Of a DNA stretch of 64,000 nt, positions 47,292 through 56,698 are shown in pieces (positions within the stretch are counted from its first letter, which is position 1; each line of letters opens with the position of its first letter). This DNA is from Extensimonas vulgaris (GTDB lineage Bacteria > Pseudomonadota > Gammaproteobacteria > Burkholderiales > Burkholderiaceae_C). Made by a program: the position numbers and the translations under genes. The stretch spans positions 186,001 to 250,000 of the forward strand of contig NZ_QPJU01000002.1 in NCBI RefSeq assembly GCF_003337425.1, written 5' to 3'. The notes under the pieces were generated by a model. That model saw only the letters and a program-made list of their open reading frames with translations, did not search any database and had not been told where the DNA came from.

Positions 47292-48941
47292 ATGCCCCTC
47301 GATGCCTTCGTCGCGCCACTCACTCTGCTGGCCGTGGCCTGGCCTTTCGTGTTTTCGTACACGGCGCCGCCACTCAGCAACTTCTGGCCCGTGTGGGGTG
47401 CGTGGGCCTGCATTTTGCTGCTCGCGGCGCTCGCGGGCGTGCGCGCGGCGGCGCGGCGGCGTGCGGGCATCTGCACCGGACGCGATGGGCCGGAATTTTT
47501 TGCCACGCAATGCGCGTTCGGGCTGGTGCTCGCGGCCCTCGTGGCGGGTGGCGTCGGGCTGGTGCAGTATTTCTGGGGCGACGTGGGCCTCGCGCCGTGG
47601 GTGCAGCCTTCCACGCCCGGCCAGGCCATAGGCAATCTGCGCCAGCGCAACCAGCAGGCCACGCTGCTCGCGCTGGGCGCGTGGGCGCTGCTGTGGCTCG
47701 TGGTGCAGGCGCAGGCCCAGCTGCAGCAGCCACCGGCGCGGGGCGCAAGGAAGGTGTGGCCCGTGCTGGCGGGCGTGCTGCTCGCGTGGGCACTTGCCTG
47801 GATCGCGCTCGCGAGCGCGGCGACCACTTCGCGCACCGGCGCGCTGCAGTGGCTCGTGATCGTGGCGCTGCTCGCGCTGTGGCGGCGCAGCACGGGACGG
47901 CTGGCGCTCGGCCTGGCGGTCGTGGGTGTCTTGCTGTACCTGGCCTGGGCCTGGCTGCTGCCGGGCTGGCTGCTGCAGTGGACGGGTTTTCAGGCCGAAG
48001 ACCTGTTTTTGCGCTTTGGCGGCGCGGGCCGCGCGTGCGTGAGCCGGCGCGTGCTCTGGTCGAACGTGCTGTACCTGATCGCGCAAAAGCCCTGGACGGG
48101 CTGGGGCTGGGGCGAGCTCGACTACGCGCACTACATGACGCTGTTCCCCGGCACGCGCTTTTGCCTGCTGCTCGACAACGCGCACGACCTGCCGCTGCAC
48201 CTGGCCGTGGAGCTGGGCGTGCCCGTGGCGCTGCTGGCCTGCGTGGCCGTGCTGGCCTGGGTCTGGCGCGCGCGCCCCTGGCGCGAGGCCGAGCCCGCGC
48301 GCCAGCTCGCCTGGGGCGTGCTCGCACTCATCGGGCTGCACAGCCTGGTGGAGTTTCCGCTCTGGTACGGGCCGTTCCAGCTCGCGGCGCTCGTCGCCGT
48401 GGCGCTGCTGTGGCGCGATTTGCCCCGGTTTTGGGAGCGTTCTGCGCTGTTGCGCTCTGGCGCAGCGCTGGTTTGGGCAGGTATTTTGGGCCTGGGCGCC
48501 TATGCGGGCTGGGACTACTGGCGCGTGAGCCAGATCTACCGCCCGGTGTCCGAACGCCCTGCCGCGCTGCGCGAAAACACCATCGCCAAAGTCTCCGACA
48601 CCCTGTTTTTTGCCGACTCGGTCGATTTCGCGCTGCTCACAAGCACGCCGCTCACGGCGATCACGCCCGCGAACGCGGCGCAGACCTTCACGCTCGCGCA
48701 AAGCCTGCTGCATTTTTCGCCAGAGCCGCGCGTGATCGAGCCCCTGATCGTCAGCGCGCGCGTACTCGGGCGCAGCGACGTGGCGGCCGAGCAGGAGCTG
48801 CGCTACCGCATTGCCTACCCGGCAGACTATGCACGCTGGCAGCGCGCGTGGGGTGCCGATGCCGCGGCTGCGGCGCAGGCACCGGAGCCAGCACAGGAGC
48901 GGCACGCGCCCGGCGTCAATCGAGCCAATGCCGGCCCGTGA
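47292..48941 (+). CDS. PglL/Wzy-type O-oligosaccharyltransferase or O-antigen ligase family protein
   Basis: A polytopic membrane protein of 549 residues with about 10-12 helices and a C-terminal soluble part of about 130 residues. Family features are QRNQQATLLALGAWALLWLV, ASAATTSRTGALQWL, the periplasmic loop LLDNAHDLPLHLAVELGVPV and HSLVEFPLWYGPFQLAALV, which match the Wzy_C/PglL group that transfers lipid-linked glycans to pilins or other proteins. Pilus genes lie 5 kb away, so pilin glycosylation is a plausible inference but unproven. The start MPLDAFVAPLTLL was chosen just before the first helix; an ATG at 47241 is possible. Its 3' end overlaps the convergent dgt gene by 26 bp. Confidence 0.8.
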   Translation: MPLDAFVAPLTLLAVAWPFVFSYTAPPLSNFWPVWGAWACILLLAALAGVRAAARRRAGICTGRDGPEFFATQCAFGLVLAALVAGGVGLVQYFWGDVGLAPWVQPSTPGQAIGNLRQRNQQATLLALGAWALLWLVVQAQAQLQQPPARGARKVWPVLAGVLLAWALAWIALASAATTSRTGALQWLVIVALLALWRRSTGRLALGLAVVGVLLYLAWAWLLPGWLLQWTGFQAEDLFLRFGGAGRACVSRRVLWSNVLYLIAQKPWTGWGWGELDYAHYMTLFPGTRFCLLLDNAHDLPLHLAVELGVPVALLACVAVLAWVWRARPWREAEPARQLAWGVLALIGLHSLVEFPLWYGPFQLAALVAVALLWRDLPRFWERSALLRSGAALVWAGILGLGAYAGWDYWRVSQIYRPVSERPAALRENTIAKVSDTLFFADSVDFALLTSTPLTAITPANAAQTFTLAQSLLHFSPEPRVIEPLIVSARVLGRSDVAAEQELRYRIAYPADYARWQRAWGADAAAAAQAPEPAQERHAPGVNRANAGP

Positions 48942-50091
48942 GCCGCTGGTGCTCGCGCAGCGCGAAGCGATCCGTCATGCCCGCGATGAAGTCGGCCACG
49001 GCACGCGCCCGCGCGGCCGCGTCGCCTTGCAGGGCGCGCTGCGCAAAGCCAGGCTTCATCTGCGCGGGGTGCGCACAATAGGCTGCAAAAAGCTCCTCCA
49101 CCACGCGCTGTGCACGCCCCGTGGTCTCGACGACTTGCGGGTGGCGGTACAGGTTCTGGAACAAAAAGCGCTTGAGCGCCGCGGACTGCGCGCGCATGTC
49201 CGGGCTGAAGCGCACCAGCGGCGCAGCCTGGGCGCGCACCTCCTGCACGCTCGCCACGCCTGCATCGTCCAAAGCGGCCCGCGTCGCGTCGATCACGTCG
49301 TACACCTGCGCGCTCAGCATGCGGCGTGTGGCCTCGTAGAGCAGCCGCCGCTGGCGTTCGGGCGCCTGCAGCTGCGGGTGCTCGGCCAGCGCCTGGGCCA
49401 TGAACTGCGCAAACAGCGGCACCTGGGCCACCTGCGCGAGCGTGATCAGGCCCGAGCGCACGCCATCGTCGATGTCGTGCGCGTTGTAGGCGATCTCGTC
49501 GGCGAGGTTGCACAGCTGTGCCTCGAGGCTGGGCTGCTCGCGGCGCAAAAAGCGTGCCCCCACGCCGCCGGGCTCCTGCGCCTCGAGCTGCCGCGCATGC
49601 TCCAGCGAGCAGTGCTTGAGGATGCCCTCGCGCGTCTCGAATGTGAGGTTGAGCCCGTCGTAGTCGGGGTAGCGCTCTTCGAGATGATCGACCACGCGCA
49701 GGCTTTGCAGGTTGTGCTCGAAGCCGCCCCACGCCTGCATGCAGCGGTGCAGCGCGTCCTGCCCCGCGTGCCCGAAGGGCGTGTGGCCCAGATCGTGCGC
49801 GAGCGAGATCGCCTCCACCAGGTCTTCATGCAGCCGCAGCGTGCGCGCGATCGAACGCCCAAGCTGCGCCACCTCGAGCGAATGCGTGAGCCGCGTGCGA
49901 AACAGGTCGCCCTCGTGGTTCAAAAACACCTGCGTCTTATAGACCAGGCGCCGGAACGCCGTCGAATGCACGATGCGGTCGCGGTCGCGCTGGTACGCGT
50001 TGCGCGTCGGTGCGGCCGCCTGCGGGTAGCGCCGCCCACGCGAATGCGCGGGGTCGCAGGCGTAAGGGGCAAGCTCTGAATTTTGAATCAA
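48916..50091 (-). CDS. dgt: Deoxyguanosinetriphosphate triphosphohydrolase-like protein
   Basis: An HD-domain dNTP triphosphohydrolase of 391 residues. Metal-binding and family motifs are RDRIVHSTAFRRLVYKTQVF, TRLTHSLEVAQLGR, LAHDLGHTPFGHAGQDALH and CNLADEIAYNAHDIDDGVR. Members degrade dNTPs, some preferring dGTP. No ATG is available upstream of the conserved start ELAPYACDPAHSRGRR; the only suitable start is TTG at 50091, with AGAGG 5 bp before it. Both lie in a copy of the Comamonadaceae repeat. The gene follows aroB in the usual aroK-aroB-dgt order. Confidence 0.92.
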   Translation of the reverse strand: MIQNSELAPYACDPAHSRGRRYPQAAAPTRNAYQRDRDRIVHSTAFRRLVYKTQVFLNHEGDLFRTRLTHSLEVAQLGRSIARTLRLHEDLVEAISLAHDLGHTPFGHAGQDALHRCMQAWGGFEHNLQSLRVVDHLEERYPDYDGLNLTFETREGILKHCSLEHARQLEAQEPGGVGARFLRREQPSLEAQLCNLADEIAYNAHDIDDGVRSGLITLAQVAQVPLFAQFMAQALAEHPQLQAPERQRRLLYEATRRMLSAQVYDVIDATRAALDDAGVASVQEVRAQAAPLVRFSPDMRAQSAALKRFLFQNLYRHPQVVETTGRAQRVVEELFAAYCAHPAQMKPGFAQRALQGDAAARARAVADFIAGMTDRFALREHQRLTGRHWLD

Positions 50092-50145
50092 ATCGGCCTC
50101 TAGCCCTTATGTATCAAGCGCAAGCAGCTATCCATACAGGAGTAT
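50085..50145 (+). repeat. Comamonadaceae repeat, copy 8, at the dgt translation start
   Basis: AATCAAATCGGCCTCTAGCC with CTTATGTATCAAGCGCAAGC and AGCTATCCATACAGGAG. On the minus strand it carries AGAGG and the TTG start of dgt, so the repeat seems to supply the ribosome binding site and start of that gene. Confidence 0.75.
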
Positions 50146-50160
50146 TTTCGCAGGCCGCGC

Positions 50161-51345
50161 TCAGCCGCAACAGGCATCGATCACCGCGCGCACCTGCGCA
50201 TCGGGCACGGCGCGCAGCACTGCGCGCCCGGGGCCGTCGATCAGCACGAAGCGGATCGCCCCGCCTTCGGCCTTTTTGTCCACGCGCATGAGCTCGAGGT
50301 AGCGCCCCGCGTTGTCCTTGGCATCGAGCACCGGCGCGCGCACCGGCAGCCCGGCGCGCTCGATCAGGCGCACGAGGCGTGCGGTGAATGCCGCATCGAC
50401 AAGCCCCAGCGTGCGCGACAGCTCGGCCGCGAGCACCATGCCCGCGCCCACGGCCTCGCCATGCAGCCATTGGCCGTAGCCCAGGCCCGCCTCGATCGCG
50501 TGGCCGAAGGTGTGGCCGAAGTTGAGAATCGCGCGCAAGCCCGACTCGCGCTCGTCCTGCCCCACCACCGCGGCCTTGATCTCGCAACTGCGCCGCACCG
50601 CATGCGCGAGGGCGCCGCGGTCGCGTGCCCGCAGCGCGTCCATGGCCGTCTCGAGCCAATCCATGAAGGCCATGTCGGCGATGGGCCCGTATTTGATGAC
50701 TTCGGCCAGCCCCGCGCTGAATTCGCGCGCGGGCAGCGTGTCCAGCGTGTCGAGGTCACACACCACGCGGCGCGGCTGGTAGAACGCGCCAATCATGTTC
50801 TTGCCCAGCGGATGGTTGATGCCGGTCTTGCCGCCCACGGACGAATCGACCTGCGCGAGCAAGGTCGTCGGCACCTGCACGAACGGCACGCCGCGCATGT
50901 AGCACGCGGCCGCAAACCCCGTCATGTCGCCCACCACACCGCCGCCGAGTGCAAAAAGCACCGTCTTGCGGTCGCAGCCGTGCTGCAGCAGCGCATCGAA
51001 AATCAGGTTCAGCGTCTGCCAGTCCTTGTATTGCTCACCGTCGGGCAGCGCGAGCCAATGCACCGTGGGATAAATGCCCTGCAAAGCGGCGCGCAGGCGC
51101 TCGGCGTACAAAGGCGCGACGGTGGTGTTGCTCACGATCAGCGCCGCCGAAGCGGTGGGCAAGCCAGCGTAGCACGCTGCATCGCCGAGCAAACCGCTGC
51201 CGATGAAGATCGAATAGCTGCGCTCGCCCAAGGCGATGCGCACCTCTTGCACAGGCGTGCGTCCACCAGTCGGGGCTGCTCGGTGCAAAGTCGGGGAGGA
51301 GTCGGGAGGGGCGCCGGACGAGGCGGGACGGTTCACTGCAGGCAT
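50161..51345 (-). CDS. aroB: 3-dehydroquinate synthase
   Basis: Second shikimate step, cyclising DAHP to dehydroquinate with NAD+ and a divalent metal. The conserved blocks are [74 protein letters not shown] and [20 protein letters not shown] with metal-binding His. The start is uncertain: ATG at 51345 gives 394 residues with an N-terminal extension, while conserved sequence begins at [18 protein letters not shown], where a GTG could serve. It lies between aroK and dgt on the minus strand. Confidence 0.96.
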   Translation of the reverse strand: MPAVNRPASSGAPPDSSPTLHRAAPTGGRTPVQEVRIALGERSYSIFIGSGLLGDAACYAGLPTASAALIVSNTTVAPLYAERLRAALQGIYPTVHWLALPDGEQYKDWQTLNLIFDALLQHGCDRKTVLFALGGGVVGDMTGFAAACYMRGVPFVQVPTTLLAQVDSSVGGKTGINHPLGKNMIGAFYQPRRVVCDLDTLDTLPAREFSAGLAEVIKYGPIADMAFMDWLETAMDALRARDRGALAHAVRRSCEIKAAVVGQDERESGLRAILNFGHTFGHAIEAGLGYGQWLHGEAVGAGMVLAAELSRTLGLVDAAFTARLVRLIERAGLPVRAPVLDAKDNAGRYLELMRVDKKAEGGAIRFVLIDGPGRAVLRAVPDAQVRAVIDACCG

Positions 51346-51413
51346 ACCGGCAAGTGTAGAGCAGCCACGCGCACCGCCACGCGCCGCCATGGTGTGCCGC
51401 TACCGGATGGAAA

Positions 51414-52007
51414 TCAACCGCGCCCCGCCTTTGTTCCGGCAGCCGCAGTGGCAGCCACGGACTGCGCCGCCAATTCCAGCTGCATGACGATCATGTTGAC
51501 CAAGGTGGCCACCGAAGGGCGTCCCGTGTCGATCACGAAATGCGCCGTCTCACGGTACAGCGGGTCGCGCTGCGCGTACAGCTCGCGCAAACGTGCGAGC
51601 GGGTCCGCCACCTGCAGCAGCGGACGCGACTTGTCGTGCCGCAGGCGCCGGAAGATTTCATCGGGCGACGAGCGCAAATACACCACGGTGCAGCGCTCGT
51701 GCAGCACTGCCCGGTTTGCCGCACGCAGCACCGCCCCGCCCCCCGTGGAGAGCACGCAAGACTCGTGGGAATCGGCAGCGCGCGTCAATTCGTCGAGCAC
51801 CCGCTGCTCCAAGTCCCGAAAACGCTCCTCACCCTCGCGCTCGAAAAACTCCCGGATCGTGCACCCCAGGCGCCGTTCGAGCACCTGGTCGGAATCGACG
51901 AACCCCACCTTCAGGCGCCGCGCGAGCTGCCGACCCACGGTGGATTTGCCCGAGCCTGGGAGGCCGATGAGGGCGACGCACTCGCCAAATGCGGCTTGGC
52001 GCATCAT
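51414..52007 (-). CDS. aroK: Shikimate kinase
   Basis: Phosphorylates shikimate with ATP. The 197-residue product has the P-loop LIGLPGSGKSTVGRQLARRL, the shikimate-binding FVDSDQVLERRLG and EREGEERFRDLE, LSTGGGAVLR and the lid SRPLLQVADPLARL. A tail of about 25 residues (QLELAAQSVAATAAAGTKAG) extends past the usual end. The ATG at 52007 overlaps the stop of the upstream Ig-like gene (ATGA), and a second in-frame ATG follows directly. Confidence 0.96.
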   Translation of the reverse strand: MMRQAAFGECVALIGLPGSGKSTVGRQLARRLKVGFVDSDQVLERRLGCTIREFFEREGEERFRDLEQRVLDELTRAADSHESCVLSTGGGAVLRAANRAVLHERCTVVYLRSSPDEIFRRLRHDKSRPLLQVADPLARLRELYAQRDPLYRETAHFVIDTGRPSVATLVNMIVMQLELAAQSVAATAAAGTKAGRG

Positions 52008-53989
52008 TGAACGGTGAAGTTGCTGGTAGTGACGACGTTCAGGGGGGTGGTGACTTTCACGGTCAGGACATCTCCGGAGTTGCATGCAAAGACCACTGGA
52101 AATGCCGTGGCACCGTAGGTGTTGGGAATCGTCAGTGTGGCATCCGATTTGATCGTGCAGGTATGGCCATCGGTACCCGTAGCGGCGCCAGTCACTGTGA
52201 TTTGGCTGCCGGTCGGCATGCTATTGCCGTTGACATCCCTAACGGTCGTCGTGAAGGTGGAGCCGCTAAAACTACCGCCGATGATTGCTTGGCTAGAAGC
52301 AAACACAATGGGAATTTGACCACGCACATCTGCCGCACCCCAAACCCCGTCACCATGCGTAGGAGTGGGCGTTACCGCCGCCACTGCGCAGGCACTGGGC
52401 TCTGCTGCACGTGGTACGGAAAACTCTCCGCTATCAAAAATGCCATTGAAGTTATCGTCGCGATAAGCCGTACCCAGATCCGTAAAGGACTCGCCACAGT
52501 CATAGACGTTGTTGAAGTTGGCATCGACAAAATCTTCTTCCCCTGGGGAATAGGCCATGATGGCCACTCGACCACCCGTGGGGCGCGGATTTTGCGCACG
52601 GATGCTGACCGTGCAGCGCGAATCGCCAGGGGCAGATCCCGTGGTGCAAGTGGGGGGAATCATCACCCCCCCAGAGGTGACAAAGTTGACCACGGTTCCA
52701 TCGGGAACCGGGTTGCCTTGGCGATCCGCCAAAGACATCGTCACCGTGGCTTCTTGCCCATCGGTGTTCCAGCCTTCAATAGAAAATTTTTCAAGCGACA
52801 AGCTCACTCGCGATTGCACTGGGCGCCCCGATGCAATGGCCAGCACGGCCGAATCGGTCTGCACCGCGGAGTTACTGGTCAAGGCTGCGTTAACCAATAC
52901 ATTGGTGGGTACTGTGCCTGAAAACACCGCGACGGAAACCATACCATTGGCATCCGTGGTGCTCGTGATGGGACTCGTGTTGCCAACGGTTCCCAAAGTG
53001 GCTTTAGGGATTCCGCCATTCAATGTCTTTAAGCTCAAAGTCACGCTTTGCCCGAGCAAAGGCTCTCCACGAGCGTTCACAAGTTTGAAGCGAACGATGG
53101 ATTGTGTCGGCCCGCCCGAATTTGCCAGATAAATGCGGGTAGGAGTCGCATCGACGAAGCTCATGTTCGTGGCTGGCGCGCTTTGGACATTCAAGTTGGC
53201 CGACAAGGAGCTTCCACCCAAAATGCTCGCCGTGATTTGTACCGTTTGACCGCTGCAGCCTTGGGTACTTTGCGCGGCGCCGGCAGGATCGGTAGCAGAA
53301 TAGCTTACGAGCGCGATACCACTGCTGTTCGTCGAGGCAGAGGAGGGAGATATTTGCCCGCAGGATGCGGAAAAGGTCACCTGCACTGGCGAGGTGGCCG
53401 GTGCGCCATTGATGGTCGCTTGCACGGATATAGGTCGAGTGCCATAGGCAGGTAAAGTTGAAGCACCAACGTCCAAATTCGAGAGCGTCACATTGGCCGC
53501 AGCCAGTTGGTAACCCACATAGGCAGTGATGACCTTGTCCGCCGTCGGGGCAGGTGATCCATCGGGATAGGCGGAAAAATTACCTACTCTATAACTATAA
53601 GTTACGGTTAAGGATCCGGCGCCAGTGGCAGTCAAGGATGCACGCGTGAGTTTGATGGTGGCCACCCCGGAGGCATTGGTAAGGCCAGATGGGCCTTCAG
53701 GAAAAGCAACTTGGTTTGTATCTCCACTCACATCGATGAGCTGGTTCGGGAGTGGATTCCCCTTAGGGTCGGTGAGCTTGACGCTCAACAGCGTGAAACC
53801 AGATGCTGCGATTGACGTCGTTGCAGCACCGCTCGAATCGAGCAAAGACGCGGATTTTATGACTGGGTCACTGCTCACTGTTTGACTACTTCCACTTCCG
53901 AAATGTGAGGTTCCGGGGCTTCCTCCTCCACCACCGCAAGCGGTCAAAGCGGCTACCAGCGCCAAAACTGGAATGATGTGTAACTTCAT
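52004..53989 (-). CDS. Ig-like (Big-1 type) lipoprotein with EF-like repeats, in the pil operon
   Basis: A 661-residue predicted lipoprotein: signal MKLHIIPVLALVAALTAC with Cys18, a Gly/Ser linker, then repeated beta-sandwich units of bacterial Ig type (FTLLSVKLTDPKGNPLPNQL, IVRFKLVNARGEPLLGQSVT, ATVTMSLADRQGNPVPDGTV). Near residues 500-535 two calcium-loop-like units occur, DANFNNVYDCGE and DDNFNGIFDSGE. Such domains are typical of surface adhesins and intimin/invasin-like proteins. It sits 31 bp after pilQ and overlaps aroK by 4 bp, so it is transcribed with the pilus genes. A role at the cell surface, perhaps with the pilus secretin, is inference only. Confidence 0.8.
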   Translation of the reverse strand: MKLHIIPVLALVAALTACGGGGGSPGTSHFGSGSSQTVSSDPVIKSASLLDSSGAATTSIAASGFTLLSVKLTDPKGNPLPNQLIDVSGDTNQVAFPEGPSGLTNASGVATIKLTRASLTATGAGSLTVTYSYRVGNFSAYPDGSPAPTADKVITAYVGYQLAAANVTLSNLDVGASTLPAYGTRPISVQATINGAPATSPVQVTFSASCGQISPSSASTNSSGIALVSYSATDPAGAAQSTQGCSGQTVQITASILGGSSLSANLNVQSAPATNMSFVDATPTRIYLANSGGPTQSIVRFKLVNARGEPLLGQSVTLSLKTLNGGIPKATLGTVGNTSPITSTTDANGMVSVAVFSGTVPTNVLVNAALTSNSAVQTDSAVLAIASGRPVQSRVSLSLEKFSIEGWNTDGQEATVTMSLADRQGNPVPDGTVVNFVTSGGVMIPPTCTTGSAPGDSRCTVSIRAQNPRPTGGRVAIMAYSPGEEDFVDANFNNVYDCGESFTDLGTAYRDDNFNGIFDSGEFSVPRAAEPSACAVAAVTPTPTHGDGVWGAADVRGQIPIVFASSQAIIGGSFSGSTFTTTVRDVNGNSMPTGSQITVTGAATGTDGHTCTIKSDATLTIPNTYGATAFPVVFACNSGDVLTVKVTTPLNVVTTSNFTVQ

Positions 53990-54020
53990 CTGGAACTCCT
54001 AAATTGAGTATTTCATCTGC

Positions 54021-56156
54021 CTATCGGGTCGGGCCGCGATCACTGATGATTTTCGGGGTGATAAAAACTAGCATTTCTTGTTTTGTAGATTGTTTGGTTC
54101 TGTTTTTGAATAAATTTCCCATGACAGGGATGTCCCCCAAAAGGGGAACCTTGTTGATCTGATCGCTTTCATCCAACGAAAATATGCCGCCGATGACCAC
54201 CGTCCCACCATTTTCTACAAGTACCTGGGTTTTTACGTGCTTGGTATCTATGGCGACGCCTTGTGTTGTCGTCTCGCCGCGGCTGTCTTTGTTGACATCC
54301 AAGTCCAGAATGATGTTGCCTTCCGGCGTGATTTGTGGCGTCACTTCCAGTTTGAGAACGGCTTTTTTGAAGGCAATCGATGTGGCTCCGTTGGGGGCAG
54401 TCACGGAGTAAGGATATTCAGTGCCCTGTTCAATCAATGCCTTGGTTTGATCTGCGGTGATCAGACGCGGACTTGAGACGATGCGGCCGTTGCCGTCCGC
54501 CTCCATCGCCGAGAGCTCCAATGTTAGAAACCTGTTCGCGGCGGAGTTGAAAATCGAAAGCGCAAAGCTGGCTGCTCCATTGACGTTTGGCAGACTGGCT
54601 GGCAAATTTACGAAGCTTCCCGTCGTATCAACGGTACCTCCAGCACCCGCAGAGGCCACTGCATTGCTATAACTCGTGCCAAAAACAACCCGGTTGTTTC
54701 CACTCAGCTTGTAGCCGCCGTCGCCGCCATTTTGTGCGCGCAGATCAGCTCCACCGAGACGAACCCCCAGCGACCGCCCAAACGAATCCCGCGCTTCCAC
54801 GATGCGTGCTTCTATCAACACTTGACGCACGGGCACGTCGAGAGATAACAGCAATTGGCGCACGTCTTCCAGTTTGCTGGGGGTGTCAGTCACGAAGATC
54901 TGGTTGGTACGCGGTTCGGCAATCACGTTGCCGCGGTCGGAAAGAAAACGCGTATTGTTGCCACCAGTGCCTCCGGTGTTGGTGTTGGTCAACTGACTGA
55001 CGATGTCGTTGGCCTTGGCGTAGTTGAGCTGAAAGGATTGGGTTTTCAGTGGTTCCAGTTTGCGTATTTCATCTGCCGCTTGCAGGTCTTTTTTGATACG
55101 CGCGTCTATTTCATCCTTTGGGGCGATCCAAAGTACGGAACCTGATTTGCGCATGCCCAAGCCTTTGGCGTCCATGATGATCTGCAAGGCTTGATCCCAT
55201 GGCACGTCTTTGAGTCTGAGAGTCAAAGACCCGGTAACGGTATCCGATGTCACGATATTGAAGTTGGTAAAATCCGCAATCACCTGCAAAAGCGATCGCA
55301 CTTCAATATTTTGAAAATTCAGCGACAGTCGCTCACCCGTGAAACCGGGGCCAGGAGTAAGTTTGGAGAGGTCTTTCTTTTGTTGCCGTATTTCTACGAC
55401 GAATTGCGTATCCGCTTGGTAGGCGCTATGTTCCCAATCTCCGGCAATGTCTATGGTCATGTGCACACGATCGCCTTGTTGCGTGGTCGTGATCGTTTGC
55501 ACGGGAGTGCCGAAATCCGTAACATCCAATTTGCGGCGCAAACCTTCCGGGAGCGAAGTTTTTAAAAAATCCACCGATAAGCCTTTGCCTTGTTTGCGCA
55601 GATCCACGCCAACTTGGTTGTTTGCGAGGCTGATGACGATCCGCCCGGATCCATCGTTGCCGCGACGGAAGTCCACGTCTTTCAATGGCAGAACGTCGCT
55701 GTTCAAATTTTCTGCAAAAGTCGTTGCTTGTGGCGCTGCCACCGTGGTGCTGGTGATGGGAGTCAGCGAGACAAAAAGGGATTTGCCGCGTATTTCAGTC
55801 TGATAGGGTGTGGCCTGTTTCAAATTCAATACGACACGGGTCCTGTCCCCGGCCTGCACTACGTTGACAGACTTCAGGTTCCCTTGGTTGATCTCCACGG
55901 TAGAACGACCCAAAGCGTTGGTAACGCCGGGAAAATCCAGTGCCACGCGTGCAGGAGACTGAATGACGAAGCCGCTGGGTGCGCTCGAAATCGGCTCGGA
56001 CAGGTCTATCCGAAGCACCTCAGATCCACCTTGGATGCTTCCTGTGACGGAGGTGATGGAATTCTGAGCCGCAGCGATGGTGGCCAAGGTGAGCCCGACC
56101 AGAGCCACGCAAACATTGCGCCATTGCCTTATGGGCCATAATTTCGTGATTGTCAT
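54021..56156 (-). CDS. pilQ: Type IV pilus secretin PilQ
   Basis: The outer-membrane secretin through which the type IV pilus exits. It has 711 residues: a signal peptide (GLTLATIAAAQ), two N-terminal AMIN domains (about residues 33-230, VLRIDLSEPISSAPSGFVIQ), a secretin/TonB short N domain (LSLNFQNIEVRSLLQVIADF), N1 domain (RTNQIFVTDTPSKLEDVRQL) and the secretin barrel (VEARIVEARDSFGRSLGVRL ... VLVENGGTVVIGGIFSLDES, VPLLGDIPVMGNLFKNRTKQ). The start overlaps the pilP stop by 4 bp. Confidence 0.97.
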   Translation of the reverse strand: MTITKLWPIRQWRNVCVALVGLTLATIAAAQNSITSVTGSIQGGSEVLRIDLSEPISSAPSGFVIQSPARVALDFPGVTNALGRSTVEINQGNLKSVNVVQAGDRTRVVLNLKQATPYQTEIRGKSLFVSLTPITSTTVAAPQATTFAENLNSDVLPLKDVDFRRGNDGSGRIVISLANNQVGVDLRKQGKGLSVDFLKTSLPEGLRRKLDVTDFGTPVQTITTTQQGDRVHMTIDIAGDWEHSAYQADTQFVVEIRQQKKDLSKLTPGPGFTGERLSLNFQNIEVRSLLQVIADFTNFNIVTSDTVTGSLTLRLKDVPWDQALQIIMDAKGLGMRKSGSVLWIAPKDEIDARIKKDLQAADEIRKLEPLKTQSFQLNYAKANDIVSQLTNTNTGGTGGNNTRFLSDRGNVIAEPRTNQIFVTDTPSKLEDVRQLLLSLDVPVRQVLIEARIVEARDSFGRSLGVRLGGADLRAQNGGDGGYKLSGNNRVVFGTSYSNAVASAGAGGTVDTTGSFVNLPASLPNVNGAASFALSIFNSAANRFLTLELSAMEADGNGRIVSSPRLITADQTKALIEQGTEYPYSVTAPNGATSIAFKKAVLKLEVTPQITPEGNIILDLDVNKDSRGETTTQGVAIDTKHVKTQVLVENGGTVVIGGIFSLDESDQINKVPLLGDIPVMGNLFKNRTKQSTKQEMLVFITPKIISDRGPTR

Positions 56157-56698
56157 TTCTTACCCTCTTGTAGTTCGAGCGATACAATGCGCTCCGTCCA
56201 GTCGCCCGTTGCATCCTGCACTATTTCGCGGATTTGGATTGCCGTTTCGGTGATTCCAATGACTTTGCCGTAGTTCGGCCCTAGATAGTTTCCGATTCGC
56301 ACCTGGTATAAGAGGTTGTCAACTTTGAGCAGGGCTACGGGCTTGCCATTTTTGTTCATGCTCCCAACCATGGTCATGGCATCGAGTGGATAGGCTTCCA
56401 GAGGTTCTTTACGTCGCGCCATTTCTGGGGCAATCAAGGCGGCATTGGAGGCGATGCGCGCCGAGTCTTTTTTCAACGCCTGCGTCAGTCGAACAGGGCT
56501 GAATGGGTCAATTTCGTTACCCGCAGTATAATCCTGGGGCTGAAATTTTTTTGGCTCGGCAATCGGCGTGACATGCGGTTTGGTATTTGCACGCTGCTCT
56601 GTCATCCACTGACGCAGCTCATCTTCATTGGAAGCGCCGCAAGCCACCAACCCCAATAAAGAACATAACAGGAGAAGGGCGCGTAGGCGGCTCGTCAT
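56153..56698 (-). CDS. pilP: Type IV pilus assembly lipoprotein PilP
   Basis: Inner-membrane lipoprotein that connects the PilMNO alignment complex to PilQ. The 181 residues start with a lipoprotein signal (LLLCSLLGLVAC), then the PilP features YTAGNEIDPFSPVRLTQALK, PLEAYPLDAMTMVGSMNKNG, LYQVRIGNYLGPNYGKVIGI and EIVQDATGDWTERIVSLELQ. It overlaps both pilO and pilQ by 4 bp. Confidence 0.96.
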   Translation of the reverse strand: MTSRLRALLLLCSLLGLVACGASNEDELRQWMTEQRANTKPHVTPIAEPKKFQPQDYTAGNEIDPFSPVRLTQALKKDSARIASNAALIAPEMARRKEPLEAYPLDAMTMVGSMNKNGKPVALLKVDNLLYQVRIGNYLGPNYGKVIGITETAIQIREIVQDATGDWTERIVSLELQEGKK

